Shown: positions 1-8,245 of the stretch, piece by piece
Layout of the letters: every line of letters starts with the position of its first letter
Position numbering within the stretch: position 1 is the stretch's first letter
Source of the DNA: JAGNKE01 sp965230245
GTDB taxonomy: Bacteria > Pseudomonadota > Alphaproteobacteria > Micavibrionales > Micavibrionaceae
Direction: 5' to 3'
DNA length: 64,000 nt
Assembly (NCBI GenBank): GCA_965230245.1
Contig: OZ246000.1
Location: forward strand, 2,046,001-2,110,000
The notes under the pieces: generated by a model
What the model saw: only the letters and a program-made list of their open reading frames with translations
What the model was told of the DNA's origin: nothing
Database searches by the model: none
Program-made: the position numbers and the translations under genes

Positions 1-89
1 GCGAAGTCTGGCTTGGCCGTGGGGGCGGGGATACGGATGACCGGAATCGGAATTGTCGTATCCTGTTGTGCGCTCGCGGGTTCGTTCAT
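1..89 (-). CDS. N-terminal fragment of an unidentified protein downstream of fliN
   Basis: An open frame begins with ATG at 89 and runs off the left edge, giving 29 residues that start MNEPASAQQD and are rich in Pro, Ala and Ile. An AGG-containing ribosome site lies just upstream. In related alphaproteobacteria flbD or flhA often follows fliN. The visible stretch does not resemble the receiver-like start of FlbD and is too short to tell whether it is the variable N-terminus of FlhA. A terminator-like hairpin separates it from fliN, so it may have its own promoter. Function is left open. Confidence 0.5.
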   Translation of the reverse strand, partial: MNEPASAQQDTTIPIPVIRIPAPTAKPDF

Positions 90-115
90 AAACCTAGATA
101 ATACCGTTAAGTTCT

Positions 116-142
116 AAAAACAGATCCGGCTAACGCAGGATC
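116..142 (-). terminator. terminator-like hairpin after fliN
   Basis: Read on the minus strand, GATCC at 142-138 pairs with GGATC at 127-123, with a short GC extension around a GTTA loop, followed by TGTTTTT. It lies between the fliN stop and the next minus-strand start. It could end or attenuate the fliFGHN transcript. The stem is short, so strength is uncertain. Confidence 0.5.
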
Positions 143-181
143 ACCTTTATTTATTGTTGTGGATACGCAGAAAAGAAAAGT

Positions 182-577
182 TCAACTACGGTCGGATTTT
201 ACAATCTCGGTCATAGTAATACCAAGTTTATCATCAACGATGACAACCTCGCCACGGGCAACGAGGCGGTTATTCACATAAATATCAATAGCTTCGCCGA
301 CTTTTCTGTCAAGCTCAACAACCGCGCCACGACCAAGCTTTAGCAACTGGCTGACTTGCATCGTCGAACGGCCCAAAACTGCGGATATCTGTACGGGAAT
401 ATCATAAATCGCAGTAACATCACCGGCCATCGGCTGTCCGGGGGCAAAACCTTGGTCATCTTGACCAGAGCCATCTTCGGATTGTATCTCGTCCAAATCC
501 ATACCGCCGCCTGCCGGGGCGTCATCAAACATATTGTCAACGGCTGCCTGATCGCTATTTTGGTCGTCTTCACTCAT
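182..577 (-). CDS. fliN: flagellar motor switch protein FliN
   Basis: The 131-aa product is a C-ring component at the cytoplasmic base of the flagellar motor, working with FliM and FliG to set rotation direction and to receive the export apparatus. Residues 1-50 are acidic and probably flexible. Residues about 55-127 form a SpoA/FliMN C-terminal domain with the typical LLKLGRGAVVELDR block and a VIVDDKLGITMTEI end. The start ATG at 577 overlaps the fliH stop in an ATGA arrangement, which implies translational coupling. It is the last gene of fliF-fliG-fliH-fliN. Confidence 0.96.
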   Translation of the reverse strand: MSEDDQNSDQAAVDNMFDDAPAGGGMDLDEIQSEDGSGQDDQGFAPGQPMAGDVTAIYDIPVQISAVLGRSTMQVSQLLKLGRGAVVELDRKVGEAIDIYVNNRLVARGEVVIVDDKLGITMTEIVKSDRS

Positions 578-1422
578 ACGTCATCTCCAGTTTCGGTCCC
601 CGCGTCATCTGATGTCTTCGGGCTGTCGGCTTTGTTATCTTCATCGTCTTTTGTCTTTTTAACCTTGGCACTTTTCTGCGGGGCATCTTCTGCGTTATCA
701 GAAGTTTCCTTTGATAATTCTTCGCCTTCAGAAGATACCACGTTTTGGGGCTCCTCGTCTTCCGGCGGATCTTCTAACTGTAATTCCAGTTTATCATGTA
801 CCCTAATCCCACGCATCGCAAGAGTCTCTTCCAAAATAGAAAAGATGTTCACGGCTATTTTATGCGGATCGTAAGACACGCCGCCGCCTTTCCATTCCAT
901 ACTGCATTGCGTTCCGTTTAAACTCGGGCAAGCTTCAAGTTCAACACCATCAGAGGTCAGGCCCTGTTCCTGAAAAAACTTTTGCGCCTGTTCAAGCAGG
1001 GCAGGCGAGACCTTAACGGTAATCTGTTTTGAAGGCTGATGTTCAGCAATAACTTTTTGGATAACGGCCTTCATGTCTTCAAGCCCGTATGTCTCGGCAA
1101 ACATGGGAAACGTCTTGCCGTAAATCGAGGTTGCGAGATGCACGGCTTCTGCTTCATACAAATCTTGTCTTTCGTCTTCCGCGGCAAACAGCATATTTGA
1201 ATGCTGGCGGATGTTCTGCATTAGGGCAAGAACCTGACGCATGATACTGTCCTGACTTTCCTGAAAGCCGTCTTTCTTGCCGTTGGAATATCCCTCCTGT
1301 CTGGCATCCTCCAGTTCCTCCGCCGTGAATTCCTTCGGCGGCGGTTTTTTCCTGCCGCCGGCTCCGTCACGATCGAAATCATGCAAATTCTGAAAAAATG
1401 AAGTCTCTTTTTTCTGGTTCAC
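574..1422 (-). CDS. fliH: flagellar assembly protein FliH
   Basis: FliH holds the export ATPase FliI in check and links it to the C-ring. The 282-aa product shows a basic N-terminus, a helical central region with Glu/Gln-rich segments, and an Ala-Cys-Pro / Cys-Ser-Met-Glu-Trp segment near residues 165-178 typical of the FliH/YscL C-terminal domain. The last 65 residues are an acidic, lysine-rich low-complexity tail that is longer than usual. The start is GTG at 1422 with GAGGTAA upstream. Its position between fliG and fliN supports the call despite weak sequence conservation in this family. Confidence 0.9.
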   Translation of the reverse strand: MNQKKETSFFQNLHDFDRDGAGGRKKPPPKEFTAEELEDARQEGYSNGKKDGFQESQDSIMRQVLALMQNIRQHSNMLFAAEDERQDLYEAEAVHLATSIYGKTFPMFAETYGLEDMKAVIQKVIAEHQPSKQITVKVSPALLEQAQKFFQEQGLTSDGVELEACPSLNGTQCSMEWKGGGVSYDPHKIAVNIFSILEETLAMRGIRVHDKLELQLEDPPEDEEPQNVVSSEGEELSKETSDNAEDAPQKSAKVKKTKDDEDNKADSPKTSDDAGTETGDDV

Positions 1423-1449
1423 GCGTGTGTTACCTCAGGCAGATTTCGG

Positions 1450-2469
1450 TTAATAGATCATTTCGTCTTCTTCGCTGCCCGTAGATATCACGATCTCGCC
1501 GCGGGCTTCGAGATCCTTGGCAACATTAACAATGTATTGCTGAGCTTCTTCAACATCCTTCAGGCGTACAGGTCCCATCGCGGCCATATCTTCTTTCATG
1601 ATTTTCGCCGCACGCTCTGACATATTGGAGAAGAAGAGATCGCGCATGGTCTCCGTCGCACCCTTGAGCGCAATCGGTAGTTTTTCTTTGTCTGCCGCAC
1701 GGATAAGAGTCTGCACGGACGCAGGATCCAGCTTGGAAAGATCCTCGAATGTAAACATAAGACTTCGAATTTTTTCTGCTGAATCGGGAATGCTGCGTTC
1801 CAATTCTTCCATGAAGCGGGACTCGGTCGAACGTTCCATATTGTTGAAAATCTCGGCGATCAACTCGTGACTATCGCGTCTTTGTGTTCGTGCAAGGTTA
1901 GACATAAACTCTTTACGCAAAGTCTTCTCGACCTCATCGAGAATTTCCTTTTGCACGGTCTCCATGCGCAACATCCGCTGGATAACCTCTATGGCAAAGT
2001 TTTCCGGCATCATACCCAGAACACGCGCTGCATGGTCCGTCGATATTTTCGACAAAACAACGGCGACCGTCTGCGGATACTCTTTCTGCAGGAAGCTTGC
2101 AAGAATTTCCTCATTCACATTCGTGAGTTTCTCCCACATCGTCCGCCCCGCAGGGCCACGGATTTCCTCCATAATGCCTTCAATTTTATCATCACTTAGC
2201 CCGGCTTTGATCAAAAGGCGCTCGGTACTATCTTGAGAGCCAACAAGCGAGTTGGTGGAACTCATCTGTTCGGCAAAATCTATGAACAAACGCTCAATGA
2301 TATTCGGTCCTATCCGGCCAAGGTTCGCGATAATTTGTGAAATTTCAAGAATCTCATCATCATCCATATGCGAAAAAATCTTCGAAGCCTGCTCTTCACT
2401 CATGGAAAGCAGGAGAATGGCGGCTTTCTCAGGGCCCGACAACGATCTGTAATCTTCTCTGACGCGCAT
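1450..2469 (-). CDS. fliG: flagellar motor switch protein FliG
   Basis: FliG is the rotor protein that contacts the stators and couples ion flow to torque. The 339-aa length is normal. The N-terminal domain starts with the family signature GPEKAAILLLSMSEE. The middle domain has the EYPQTVAVVLSKI segment, equivalent to the EHPQ motif that contacts FliM. The C-terminal domain has the charged torque helix region (MFTFEDLSKLD, then SERAAKIMKED). The start ATG at 2469 has AGGAG upstream, located in the end of fliF, so the two are tightly linked. Confidence 0.97.
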   Translation of the reverse strand: MRVREDYRSLSGPEKAAILLLSMSEEQASKIFSHMDDDEILEISQIIANLGRIGPNIIERLFIDFAEQMSSTNSLVGSQDSTERLLIKAGLSDDKIEGIMEEIRGPAGRTMWEKLTNVNEEILASFLQKEYPQTVAVVLSKISTDHAARVLGMMPENFAIEVIQRMLRMETVQKEILDEVEKTLRKEFMSNLARTQRRDSHELIAEIFNNMERSTESRFMEELERSIPDSAEKIRSLMFTFEDLSKLDPASVQTLIRAADKEKLPIALKGATETMRDLFFSNMSERAAKIMKEDMAAMGPVRLKDVEEAQQYIVNVAKDLEARGEIVISTGSEEDEMIY

Positions 2470-2476
2470 CTGACCC

Positions 2477-4141
2477 TTACTCCTGCGTCATCCAGTTACG
2501 GATGACCGAGACCGTTTCGGCCGGATAATTATCGACGATTTCTTCAACCTTCTTAATGGTCGAAGCCTTCACTTTACCTTCAACCCCTTGAATATCAATC
2601 AGGGTTTCTGGCTCCTCGCTGCCGCCTTGGGCCTGACCCGTATCTCTGCCGCCGCTATCGGTTGGAGCCGCCAGCGCAGGGTTGGATGGTGTCGCCGATA
2701 TCATATCTGATGCCTGTGCAGGACCGGAAGAGGGCGCAGGCGCAGAACCGGATGCCGCGAGCAACTTCTTTATCATCGGTTGCAGAACAAGCAAGGCAAC
2801 CAAAATCATCATAATGGACACAACAATCAGTTCCGCCGCATCAATCAGGTCACTTTTCTCAAATCCAAACAAATAGCGCTCGTCAACGAATTCTTCGGCC
2901 GTGTCGATATCGGCAAACTGCAGATTGGAAACCTGCAGAGAGTCGCCACGTTCTTCGTCCAGCCCGACAGCCGAACGCACAAGAGCACTGATTTGCTCCA
3001 GCTCTTCTTCCGAGCGCGGAACATAAACCTCTTCACCTTCTTCGTTCGTCTCGTAACGCCCGTCTACAAGAACCGAAACGGATAGCCTGTTCACACTATA
3101 GTCTTGACGAACAACACTGCGGATGGTTTTGCTAATCTCGTAATTTGTAACCTCTTCAAGTCGGTTGCTCTCCGCCGATGGCTGCTCACCAAGCAAAAGA
3201 TCGGGATTCACACCCGGCAAGTTATTGCCAACGGAAACATCCTCATCAGGTGCTTCACGCTCGGAACTGCTTTCCTCGGTTACTTGAGAGGAGCGCAAAA
3301 CCTGACCTTCAGGATCGTAAAGCTCTTCATTTGTACTGATACGGTCAAAATTCATATCCGCCGTCACAATCGCTGTCACCTTACCGGGCCCGACAACACG
3401 GCTGACCTGATCCTCGATTTTACGAACAAGGCTGGTCTCATAATTCTTGCGACGCTCTTCGCCTTCGATAGACGTCAGATCGACGTCATCACCGCTGCCT
3501 TGAGCTAATAAATTCCCGTTGCTGTCAATCACGGACACGTTACTGGGTTTTAGCGTTGCCACCGATGATGCAACCAAGGACTGGATAGAAGCAATTTGCT
3601 GACGCCCAAGAACGACGCTGGAATGAACACCAAGAAATACACTAGCTGAGGCTTCGCGATTTTCACGGCTGAACAATTCCCGTTTCGGTAAAACGATATG
3701 AACACGCGCACTACGGATATTATCAAGTGAACTGATCGTTCTGGCCAATTCGCCTTCAAGCGCACGGGTTTGATTGATGTTCTGGACAAAATTCGTCGTC
3801 CCGAAACTGGATTGCTTATCGAAAATCTCATAGCCCATGGAGCCGCCGTTCGGCAGGCCTTCCTCGGCCAGCAACATGCGGGCACGGCCGACCTCATCAC
3901 CCGGCACGACAACCCGCGATCCGTCGGACGAAACTTCATAAGGAATTTGTAATTCTTCAAGTTTAGCCGTCACGGCACCTGAGTCTGTAACCGTCAGATC
4001 GGCATAAAGCAGTTTCATGTCCGGGGTGGAGACGCGCAAAGAGACATAAACAAAGAAAACCAATAGCCCGAGAACAATCGCGGCCATCATCCCCAAACGG
4101 GCGGGCCCTAATTGCTTCAATGTATCCACAAAGCTACTCAC
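2477..4141 (-). CDS. fliF: flagellar MS-ring protein FliF
   Basis: FliF forms the MS ring in the inner membrane, the platform on which rotor and export gate assemble. The 554-aa product has a first membrane segment at about 15-36, the YscJ/FliF domain at about 45-220 (with the LEGELARTI block), a periplasmic ring domain, and a second membrane segment at about 432-452. The cytoplasmic tail ends in the conserved FliG-binding helix (about 530-554). The start is GTG at 4141 with GAGGTTTT upstream. It is the first gene of fliFGHN. The long AT-rich spacer upstream should carry its promoter. Confidence 0.97.
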   Translation of the reverse strand: MSSFVDTLKQLGPARLGMMAAIVLGLLVFFVYVSLRVSTPDMKLLYADLTVTDSGAVTAKLEELQIPYEVSSDGSRVVVPGDEVGRARMLLAEEGLPNGGSMGYEIFDKQSSFGTTNFVQNINQTRALEGELARTISSLDNIRSARVHIVLPKRELFSRENREASASVFLGVHSSVVLGRQQIASIQSLVASSVATLKPSNVSVIDSNGNLLAQGSGDDVDLTSIEGEERRKNYETSLVRKIEDQVSRVVGPGKVTAIVTADMNFDRISTNEELYDPEGQVLRSSQVTEESSSEREAPDEDVSVGNNLPGVNPDLLLGEQPSAESNRLEEVTNYEISKTIRSVVRQDYSVNRLSVSVLVDGRYETNEEGEEVYVPRSEEELEQISALVRSAVGLDEERGDSLQVSNLQFADIDTAEEFVDERYLFGFEKSDLIDAAELIVVSIMMILVALLVLQPMIKKLLAASGSAPAPSSGPAQASDMISATPSNPALAAPTDSGGRDTGQAQGGSEEPETLIDIQGVEGKVKASTIKKVEEIVDNYPAETVSVIRNWMTQE

Positions 4142-4726
4142 GCCAGTAAAACCTCAAAAGCAAAACCTCACATTACAACTGCTAGAACCCCAAAGAGGAC
4201 AGGGGTAGCCCAAAAGACCAAACCACTCGCTAAAAAGCGATATGATTCCAAATTACGCTAGAATTAACCGTCTGGCAAATATTCTGGCGCAATCAAGATT
4301 ATAATAATTCCAATAACACCTTATAACTATTTGAAGTCCCTGAAAAGAGTCATATTTACTCCGATATTCGCGCCGTATCGAAAAAAATTGCCATAAAAAC
4401 AAGAATTTTGTTGTAATACAAAAAACTATTACTTTTTGTTTACACGAATTTAAGCAATTTTATTGCATAAATGTTTTAATATTAAGAAGTTTATACTTGA
4501 GAATACATCAGTAAATTCTAATTTTTTACTTTTACTTAACAAATAAAAGAAGCTTATAGTTTTAATTGGACTTGCATAAAAAGTTTTCTACAAGAAAATA
4601 TACTGTGAATATTTGCTATTTGCTTGACTTTTTGCGCGAATTTTCATATCATTATATTAGTGTATTGTGCCTAAATTATGTGTAAATTCTACTTTTAATT
4701 TCAGGCACTTAATTTGGAACGAGATT
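4142..4726. other. AT-rich divergent spacer between fliF and the FlaG-like gene
   Basis: No gene is visible in these 585 bases, which are much richer in A and T than the flanks. A good sigma-70-type promoter reads rightward at 4624-4652. Leftward, a perfect TATAAT (plus-strand ATTATA at 4298-4303) lies about 150 bases before fliF but has only a poor -35. Small palindromes occur, such as GCAAT-TTT-ATTGC near 4457 and TCGCT-AAAA-AGCGA near 4230. I found no sigma-54 site here. Confidence 0.6.
4624..4652 (+). promoter_or_regulatory. sigma-70-type promoter for the FlaG-like gene
   Basis: TTGACT at 4624-4629 and TATCAT at 4647-4652 are separated by exactly 17 bases. Each hexamer has one mismatch to consensus. 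Predicted transcription starts near 4659, leaving a leader of about 68 bases before the ATG at 4727. Confidence 0.6.
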
Positions 4727-5242
4727 ATGATTGAAGCTGTAAACTCATCATTATCAAATGCGTCGGTTCTGCGGGCTCCCGCGGAACAGGTCAGTACGCA
4801 ACGTTCTCTATCATCAAATCCCGCGCGTCTTCAGGAAGCTGCTGAAACATCTATTGACGTACCCAAGGCACCCTACATAAGCCCTTATGTTGTTGTTGAT
4901 TTGGACTACAATACAGCTGTTCTTCAAATTCGTGACTCCGATACCGGAGACGTTTTGACCCAGTTCCCATCTGAATCACGGTTGCAGGCCATACAAGCCC
5001 AAAGTCTTAGAGAGGGACAGCAAGCGGCTAGAACGGAATCCTCTCAGGATACAACAGCTGCACAAGAGGTGGTTGCTGAAAATTCTGCCCCCCCTGAGCG
5101 TGCCAATACATCTGATATCATCACAGTGCAGGAAGTGACATCCTCACAACCCGCAAACAGCCCACAAGTGGCGACCGCTGCGCTTGCAGCAAGCCAATCT
5201 TCAGGTACACAGTCGTCCGGAAGCATTAGCGTTCTGGCCTAA
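4727..5242 (+). CDS. FlaG-like flagellar filament protein
   Basis: The 171-aa product has a core at about residues 45-95 reading VVVDLDYNTAVLQIRDSDTG followed by DVLTQFPSESRL. This matches the FlaG pattern (conserved VxxVxDxxTGEVIRQIP core), which affects filament length and behaviour. The rest is Ser/Ala/Gln-rich and probably disordered. An upstream in-frame ATG at 4667 exists, but the ATG at 4727 has GGAACGAG in front and fits the promoter at 4624-4652. It sits next to flaF, flbT and flagellin. The FlaG link rests on this short motif, so it is likely but not certain. Confidence 0.7.
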   Translation: MIEAVNSSLSNASVLRAPAEQVSTQRSLSSNPARLQEAAETSIDVPKAPYISPYVVVDLDYNTAVLQIRDSDTGDVLTQFPSESRLQAIQAQSLREGQQAARTESSQDTTAAQEVVAENSAPPERANTSDIITVQEVTSSQPANSPQVATAALAASQSSGTQSSGSISVLA

Positions 5243-5282
5243 GATCATCGTATTTTATAAGATTTGCTAAAAAGAGCAGGGA

Positions 5283-5762
5283 TTATCCCTGTATATCAGT
5301 GTTGCCCGAGCTCTCGGATACTTGAGCATCCGTCGGGGTAGCAGTTTGCTGAGCCTCACCACTTTTTTGATTTACCAATAAACCAGCCGCAACCTCTTTA
5401 TTGATATTGACAAGAACGTTGAGTTTTTCCTTTTGCGGGTCGGACAGAATTTCCATCTCGCGCTTAAAAATAAAATTCGCAAGATTGATGATGTTGCTCC
5501 GTAGGTCATTAGGGCGGGATCCTTCCGGGTTTTCTAACGCGGTATCATAGAAAAGCATCCAGATCTGGCGATTATACTTTAACGTCGCCTCAAGAATTTC
5601 CTTATCCGCATTATCCCAGTTGTTTTGCAAATCCTGAATCATGCGCGCGGACTTAAGCAAAACCCGTCCTTCCAGCTCGCGCTGGTCGGGCGTGTTCTTT
5701 TGTGCGTTTTGGTCGTACGCACCGGCAGCTTTGGCATAGGGATTATTCTTATTTGGTGGCAT
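5283..5762 (-). CDS. flaF: flagellar biosynthesis regulator FlaF
   Basis: FlaF is an alphaproteobacterial protein needed for flagellin production and secretion, acting opposite FlbT. The 159-aa product carries the family pattern: NPYAKAAGAYD near the start, RELEGRVLLKSARMI in the middle, and YNRQIWMLFYDTA followed by LRSNIINLANFIFKRE. The last 25 residues are a Gln/Thr/Ser tail. The start ATG at 5762 lies 14 bases inside the end of flbT, so the pair is one translation unit. The flagellin gene starts about 1.9 kb upstream on the same strand. Confidence 0.94.
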   Translation of the reverse strand: MPPNKNNPYAKAAGAYDQNAQKNTPDQRELEGRVLLKSARMIQDLQNNWDNADKEILEATLKYNRQIWMLFYDTALENPEGSRPNDLRSNIINLANFIFKREMEILSDPQKEKLNVLVNINKEVAAGLLVNQKSGEAQQTATPTDAQVSESSGNTDIQG

Positions 5763-6138
5763 TTTCCAGCAATTCTCTTTCGTGTTCGATCAGTTCCTTG
5801 GCTTTCTTCAGAGCCTTGTAATATCGGCCCGACATAATTTCGTCATTAATTTGCATAAAGAAAATTGACGATGTCGGCGCTGCAGATTGTACTTCTTTGA
5901 CCATGGAAAAATACCGCTTGTGGTAGTCTTTTGGATTGCTGGCCAAATACATACACTGAATGATGAAATAGATGCGCTTGCACGGGGTGTCAGCATCTTC
6001 CTCTCTCATCACATCCTTTTCACGCAGAATAGGGGCATCTCCGGCTATATGGAGCTTTGCCCTCTGTGGCCCGTTCGTAATCACGGCCTCACCGATCAGA
6101 ATTTTTTCTTCAGGTTTCAGGTCAATTACAAGTGCCAT
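5749..6138 (-). CDS. flbT: flagellin post-transcriptional repressor FlbT
   Basis: FlbT binds the flagellin mRNA leader and promotes its decay in alphaproteobacteria until the hook is complete. The 129-aa product is standard for the family: LKPEEKILIGEAVITNG at the start, then RIYFIIQCMYLASNP and a helical end with YYKALKKAKELIEHE. Its 3' end overlaps flaF by 14 bases. It is separated from the flagellin gene by a strong terminator, so it is probably transcribed on its own or by read-through. Confidence 0.95.
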   Translation of the reverse strand: MALVIDLKPEEKILIGEAVITNGPQRAKLHIAGDAPILREKDVMREEDADTPCKRIYFIIQCMYLASNPKDYHKRYFSMVKEVQSAAPTSSIFFMQINDEIMSGRYYKALKKAKELIEHERELLENATK

Positions 6139-6283
6139 GGAATACTTCCTTTGTCTAAATTAGCGTTCTGCCAATCGAATTTTTTCAAATCCTATCATAG
6201 CAACTAAATCTTGATAAATGGTTATTCGAACACGTGAGCGCATTCCCCACATTTTACTTTTCCTAATAAAGGGCGGACGCATA

Positions 6284-6315
6284 AAAAAAGCCGGCAAAAA
6301 AATCGCCGGCTTTTT
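6284..6315 (-). terminator. Rho-independent terminator after flagellin
   Basis: A perfect 9-pair stem AAAGCCGGC / GCCGGCTTT with an A-rich loop is flanked by A and T runs on both sides. It lies 20 bases past the flagellin stop and should end that transcript. The symmetric A and T tracts would let it work in both directions. Confidence 0.9.
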
Positions 6316-6336
6316 GTGAAATATGTATCGGTAAGA

Positions 6337-8037
6337 TTAGAACAATCTCAAAACGGCCTGCTGTGACTGTGACGCCAAGGACAAGGATGTAACACCCAAT
6401 GTTTGACGTGTCTGCAGAGCAAGCAGGTTTGCACCTTCCTCGTTCTGGTCGGCGACGATAAGACGGTCCGCACCTTCTTCGAGGTTGTTAATGGTGTTTG
6501 TCGTGAAGTCTTCACGGGTCTGGATAATGGCCAGGTCATTGGCAATAGAGTTACCAAAGGCCCGAACGGTATCCGTTGCGGCAAGAACTTCTGCTAACGC
6601 ACCGTCAACACTATCGATCCGTCCGAAATTAGCTTCACTAATATTCAGACCACTCGCTGTGAAGGTGACACCTTCCGTGATCAGGGAGCTTGTACGGTCT
6701 TCATTGAAGAACGTCGTCAGGTCATCCCCGTTCAGAAGGTTTGTGCCTCGATAACCGGAGTCAGCAACTAACTGATCGATCTGAGCCAGAATATTATCAT
6801 ATTCGGATTCCAGATCGGCCAACTCGCCCGCTGCAGAACCAAGAATAAGGTTCTCAATCTGGGCGTTTGCCGCTGTGCCGGATGTAAGGGCAGTCGTACC
6901 AAAGCCAAGATTCAATGCATCGTTGGCAGTCGCACCTTCGAAGCCGATCTGCACGCTGTTGACGCTGGAGTCAATCGCACGGATCTGGATCTGTCCACTC
7001 TCATCATCAAACGTAGCCTCAACAAGCTCGTTCAAGCTTGTATTGGTGTTGATTGTGTCGATGAAGCTTTGGATCGTTGCACCGTTAAGCGTGAAGGATA
7101 CAGCCGTACCACCGTTGATTCCGATAGAGAATTCGTCACCAGCAGCGTTAATACCCGTGTTCAGCGCAGCACCGGCAGAATCGGTTAGCGCAGAAATCAG
7201 GTCGCTTCGTTCCGCCAGATCACCAGCCGCCTCGAAGAGAGCGAAAGATGTCAACGAAGGCGAAGCCAGGGCTGTAAGCTCGACATTGTTCGTACCGTTA
7301 CCACCGTCTGCACGGATCAAGGCCTGATCACCAAAGCCAAGCGCTTGCGCCAGACCAAGGTTACCGGCATCTGTTGCCGCAGCAGAAGCGAAGTTGATAC
7401 GAACATCACCACCATTCAACGAACGGATCTCAAGCTGACCTTCGTCATCAAGACGTGCTTCAACCTGACGGTCGGCCAAGTTGTTGTTGTCATTGATTTC
7501 GGCAATGATCTGCTCGATAGAATCGTTGGTATTGAAGGTGATGGTCAAGTCCTGTTGACCACCGTTACCGGTATCAAAGTCGACAAGAGCACCGGCTGTT
7601 GCAGAATCAGGGTCTGTAACAGAGATAACGATTGTATCACCATTGGCAATACCGTTAAGGGCTGTAACATCCGTGGTTCCGCTCAGGTCTCTAGTTCCAT
7701 TGACGCGGGCTTCAGCTTGACCTCCAGACAAAGCATCACGAGCCTGCGTTGCAACGGAGTCAGCTTGCTCAACAAGACTAAGCAAGGACGTTACACCGTC
7801 GTCAGCGGCCTGGATGGCTTGGATGGATTGTCCAATTCCGTCAAGCAAACGGCTCAAGTCACTCGCGCGGTTATTAAGACTTTGGGCAGCAAAAAAGTTC
7901 TGCGCATTGTCCAACGCGGAGTTAACTTCAAGACCTGTTGCAAGTCGAAGTTGTGTTTGGTCAATAAGGGACTGGGTATTTTGCAGCGAGAGCAAGTTAT
8001 TACGTAGCGCTGCGGTTAATACTACATCAGAAGACAT
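6337..8037 (-). CDS. fliC: flagellin
   Basis: This is the filament subunit, 566 aa. The N-terminal D0/D1 region (about 1-110) and C-terminal D1/D0 region (about 475-566, ending in QQAVLRLF) have the usual heptad pattern for coiled-coil packing. The central region (about 110-390) contains two related beta-rich segments, each with an Ile-Asn-type core (TFNTNDSIEQIIAEIND and TLNGATIQSFIDTINTN) followed by EARLDDEGQLEIRS-type strands. These are flagellin IN-like repeats that enlarge the surface domain. The start ATG has AAAGGAGAG upstream. FlbT and FlaF are encoded just downstream. No Cys residues are seen, as usual for filament proteins. Confidence 0.96.
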   Translation of the reverse strand: MSSDVVLTAALRNNLLSLQNTQSLIDQTQLRLATGLEVNSALDNAQNFFAAQSLNNRASDLSRLLDGIGQSIQAIQAADDGVTSLLSLVEQADSVATQARDALSGGQAEARVNGTRDLSGTTDVTALNGIANGDTIVISVTDPDSATAGALVDFDTGNGGQQDLTITFNTNDSIEQIIAEINDNNNLADRQVEARLDDEGQLEIRSLNGGDVRINFASAAATDAGNLGLAQALGFGDQALIRADGGNGTNNVELTALASPSLTSFALFEAAGDLAERSDLISALTDSAGAALNTGINAAGDEFSIGINGGTAVSFTLNGATIQSFIDTINTNTSLNELVEATFDDESGQIQIRAIDSSVNSVQIGFEGATANDALNLGFGTTALTSGTAANAQIENLILGSAAGELADLESEYDNILAQIDQLVADSGYRGTNLLNGDDLTTFFNEDRTSSLITEGVTFTASGLNISEANFGRIDSVDGALAEVLAATDTVRAFGNSIANDLAIIQTREDFTTNTINNLEEGADRLIVADQNEEGANLLALQTRQTLGVTSLSLASQSQQAVLRLF

Positions 8038-8110
8038 AGCAACTCTCCTTTCCTAGGGTTAGTACCGAAAAATCCTCTTTCGGCTTACATATCAGAATAG
8101 TACCACTTAC

Positions 8111-8125
8111 TTAAAATATAGTTAA
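8111..8125. promoter_or_regulatory. candidate CtrA box upstream of flagellin
   Basis: TTAA-N7-TTAA (TTAA at 8111-8114 and 8122-8125) matches the CtrA consensus exactly. It lies 74 bases before the flagellin start and 121 bases before the TPR-methyltransferase start. A CckA-type kinase is encoded in the same island. The surrounding DNA is AT-rich, so chance occurrence is possible. No sigma-54 element is present in this gap. Confidence 0.35.
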
Positions 8126-8245
8126 ACGTTTATTTAATTCGAAAAAAACTAATCTGTGTAAAGATTTAGACTTTTTTTCTCACACGTCCGCGGTTACGCT
8201 TGATGACTGGGAATCACAGCAGTTTTTAAAGGTCGGAATTTTGAT

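Noticed and set aside
4703..4718. AGGCAC-N5-TTGGA as a sigma-54 site before the FlaG-like gene
   Set aside because: The -12 GC is replaced by GG and the predicted start would fall on the ATG.
8090..8105. TGGTAC-N5-TGATA on the minus strand as a sigma-54 promoter for flagellin
   Set aside because: The invariant GC at -12 is missing, so it is not credible.
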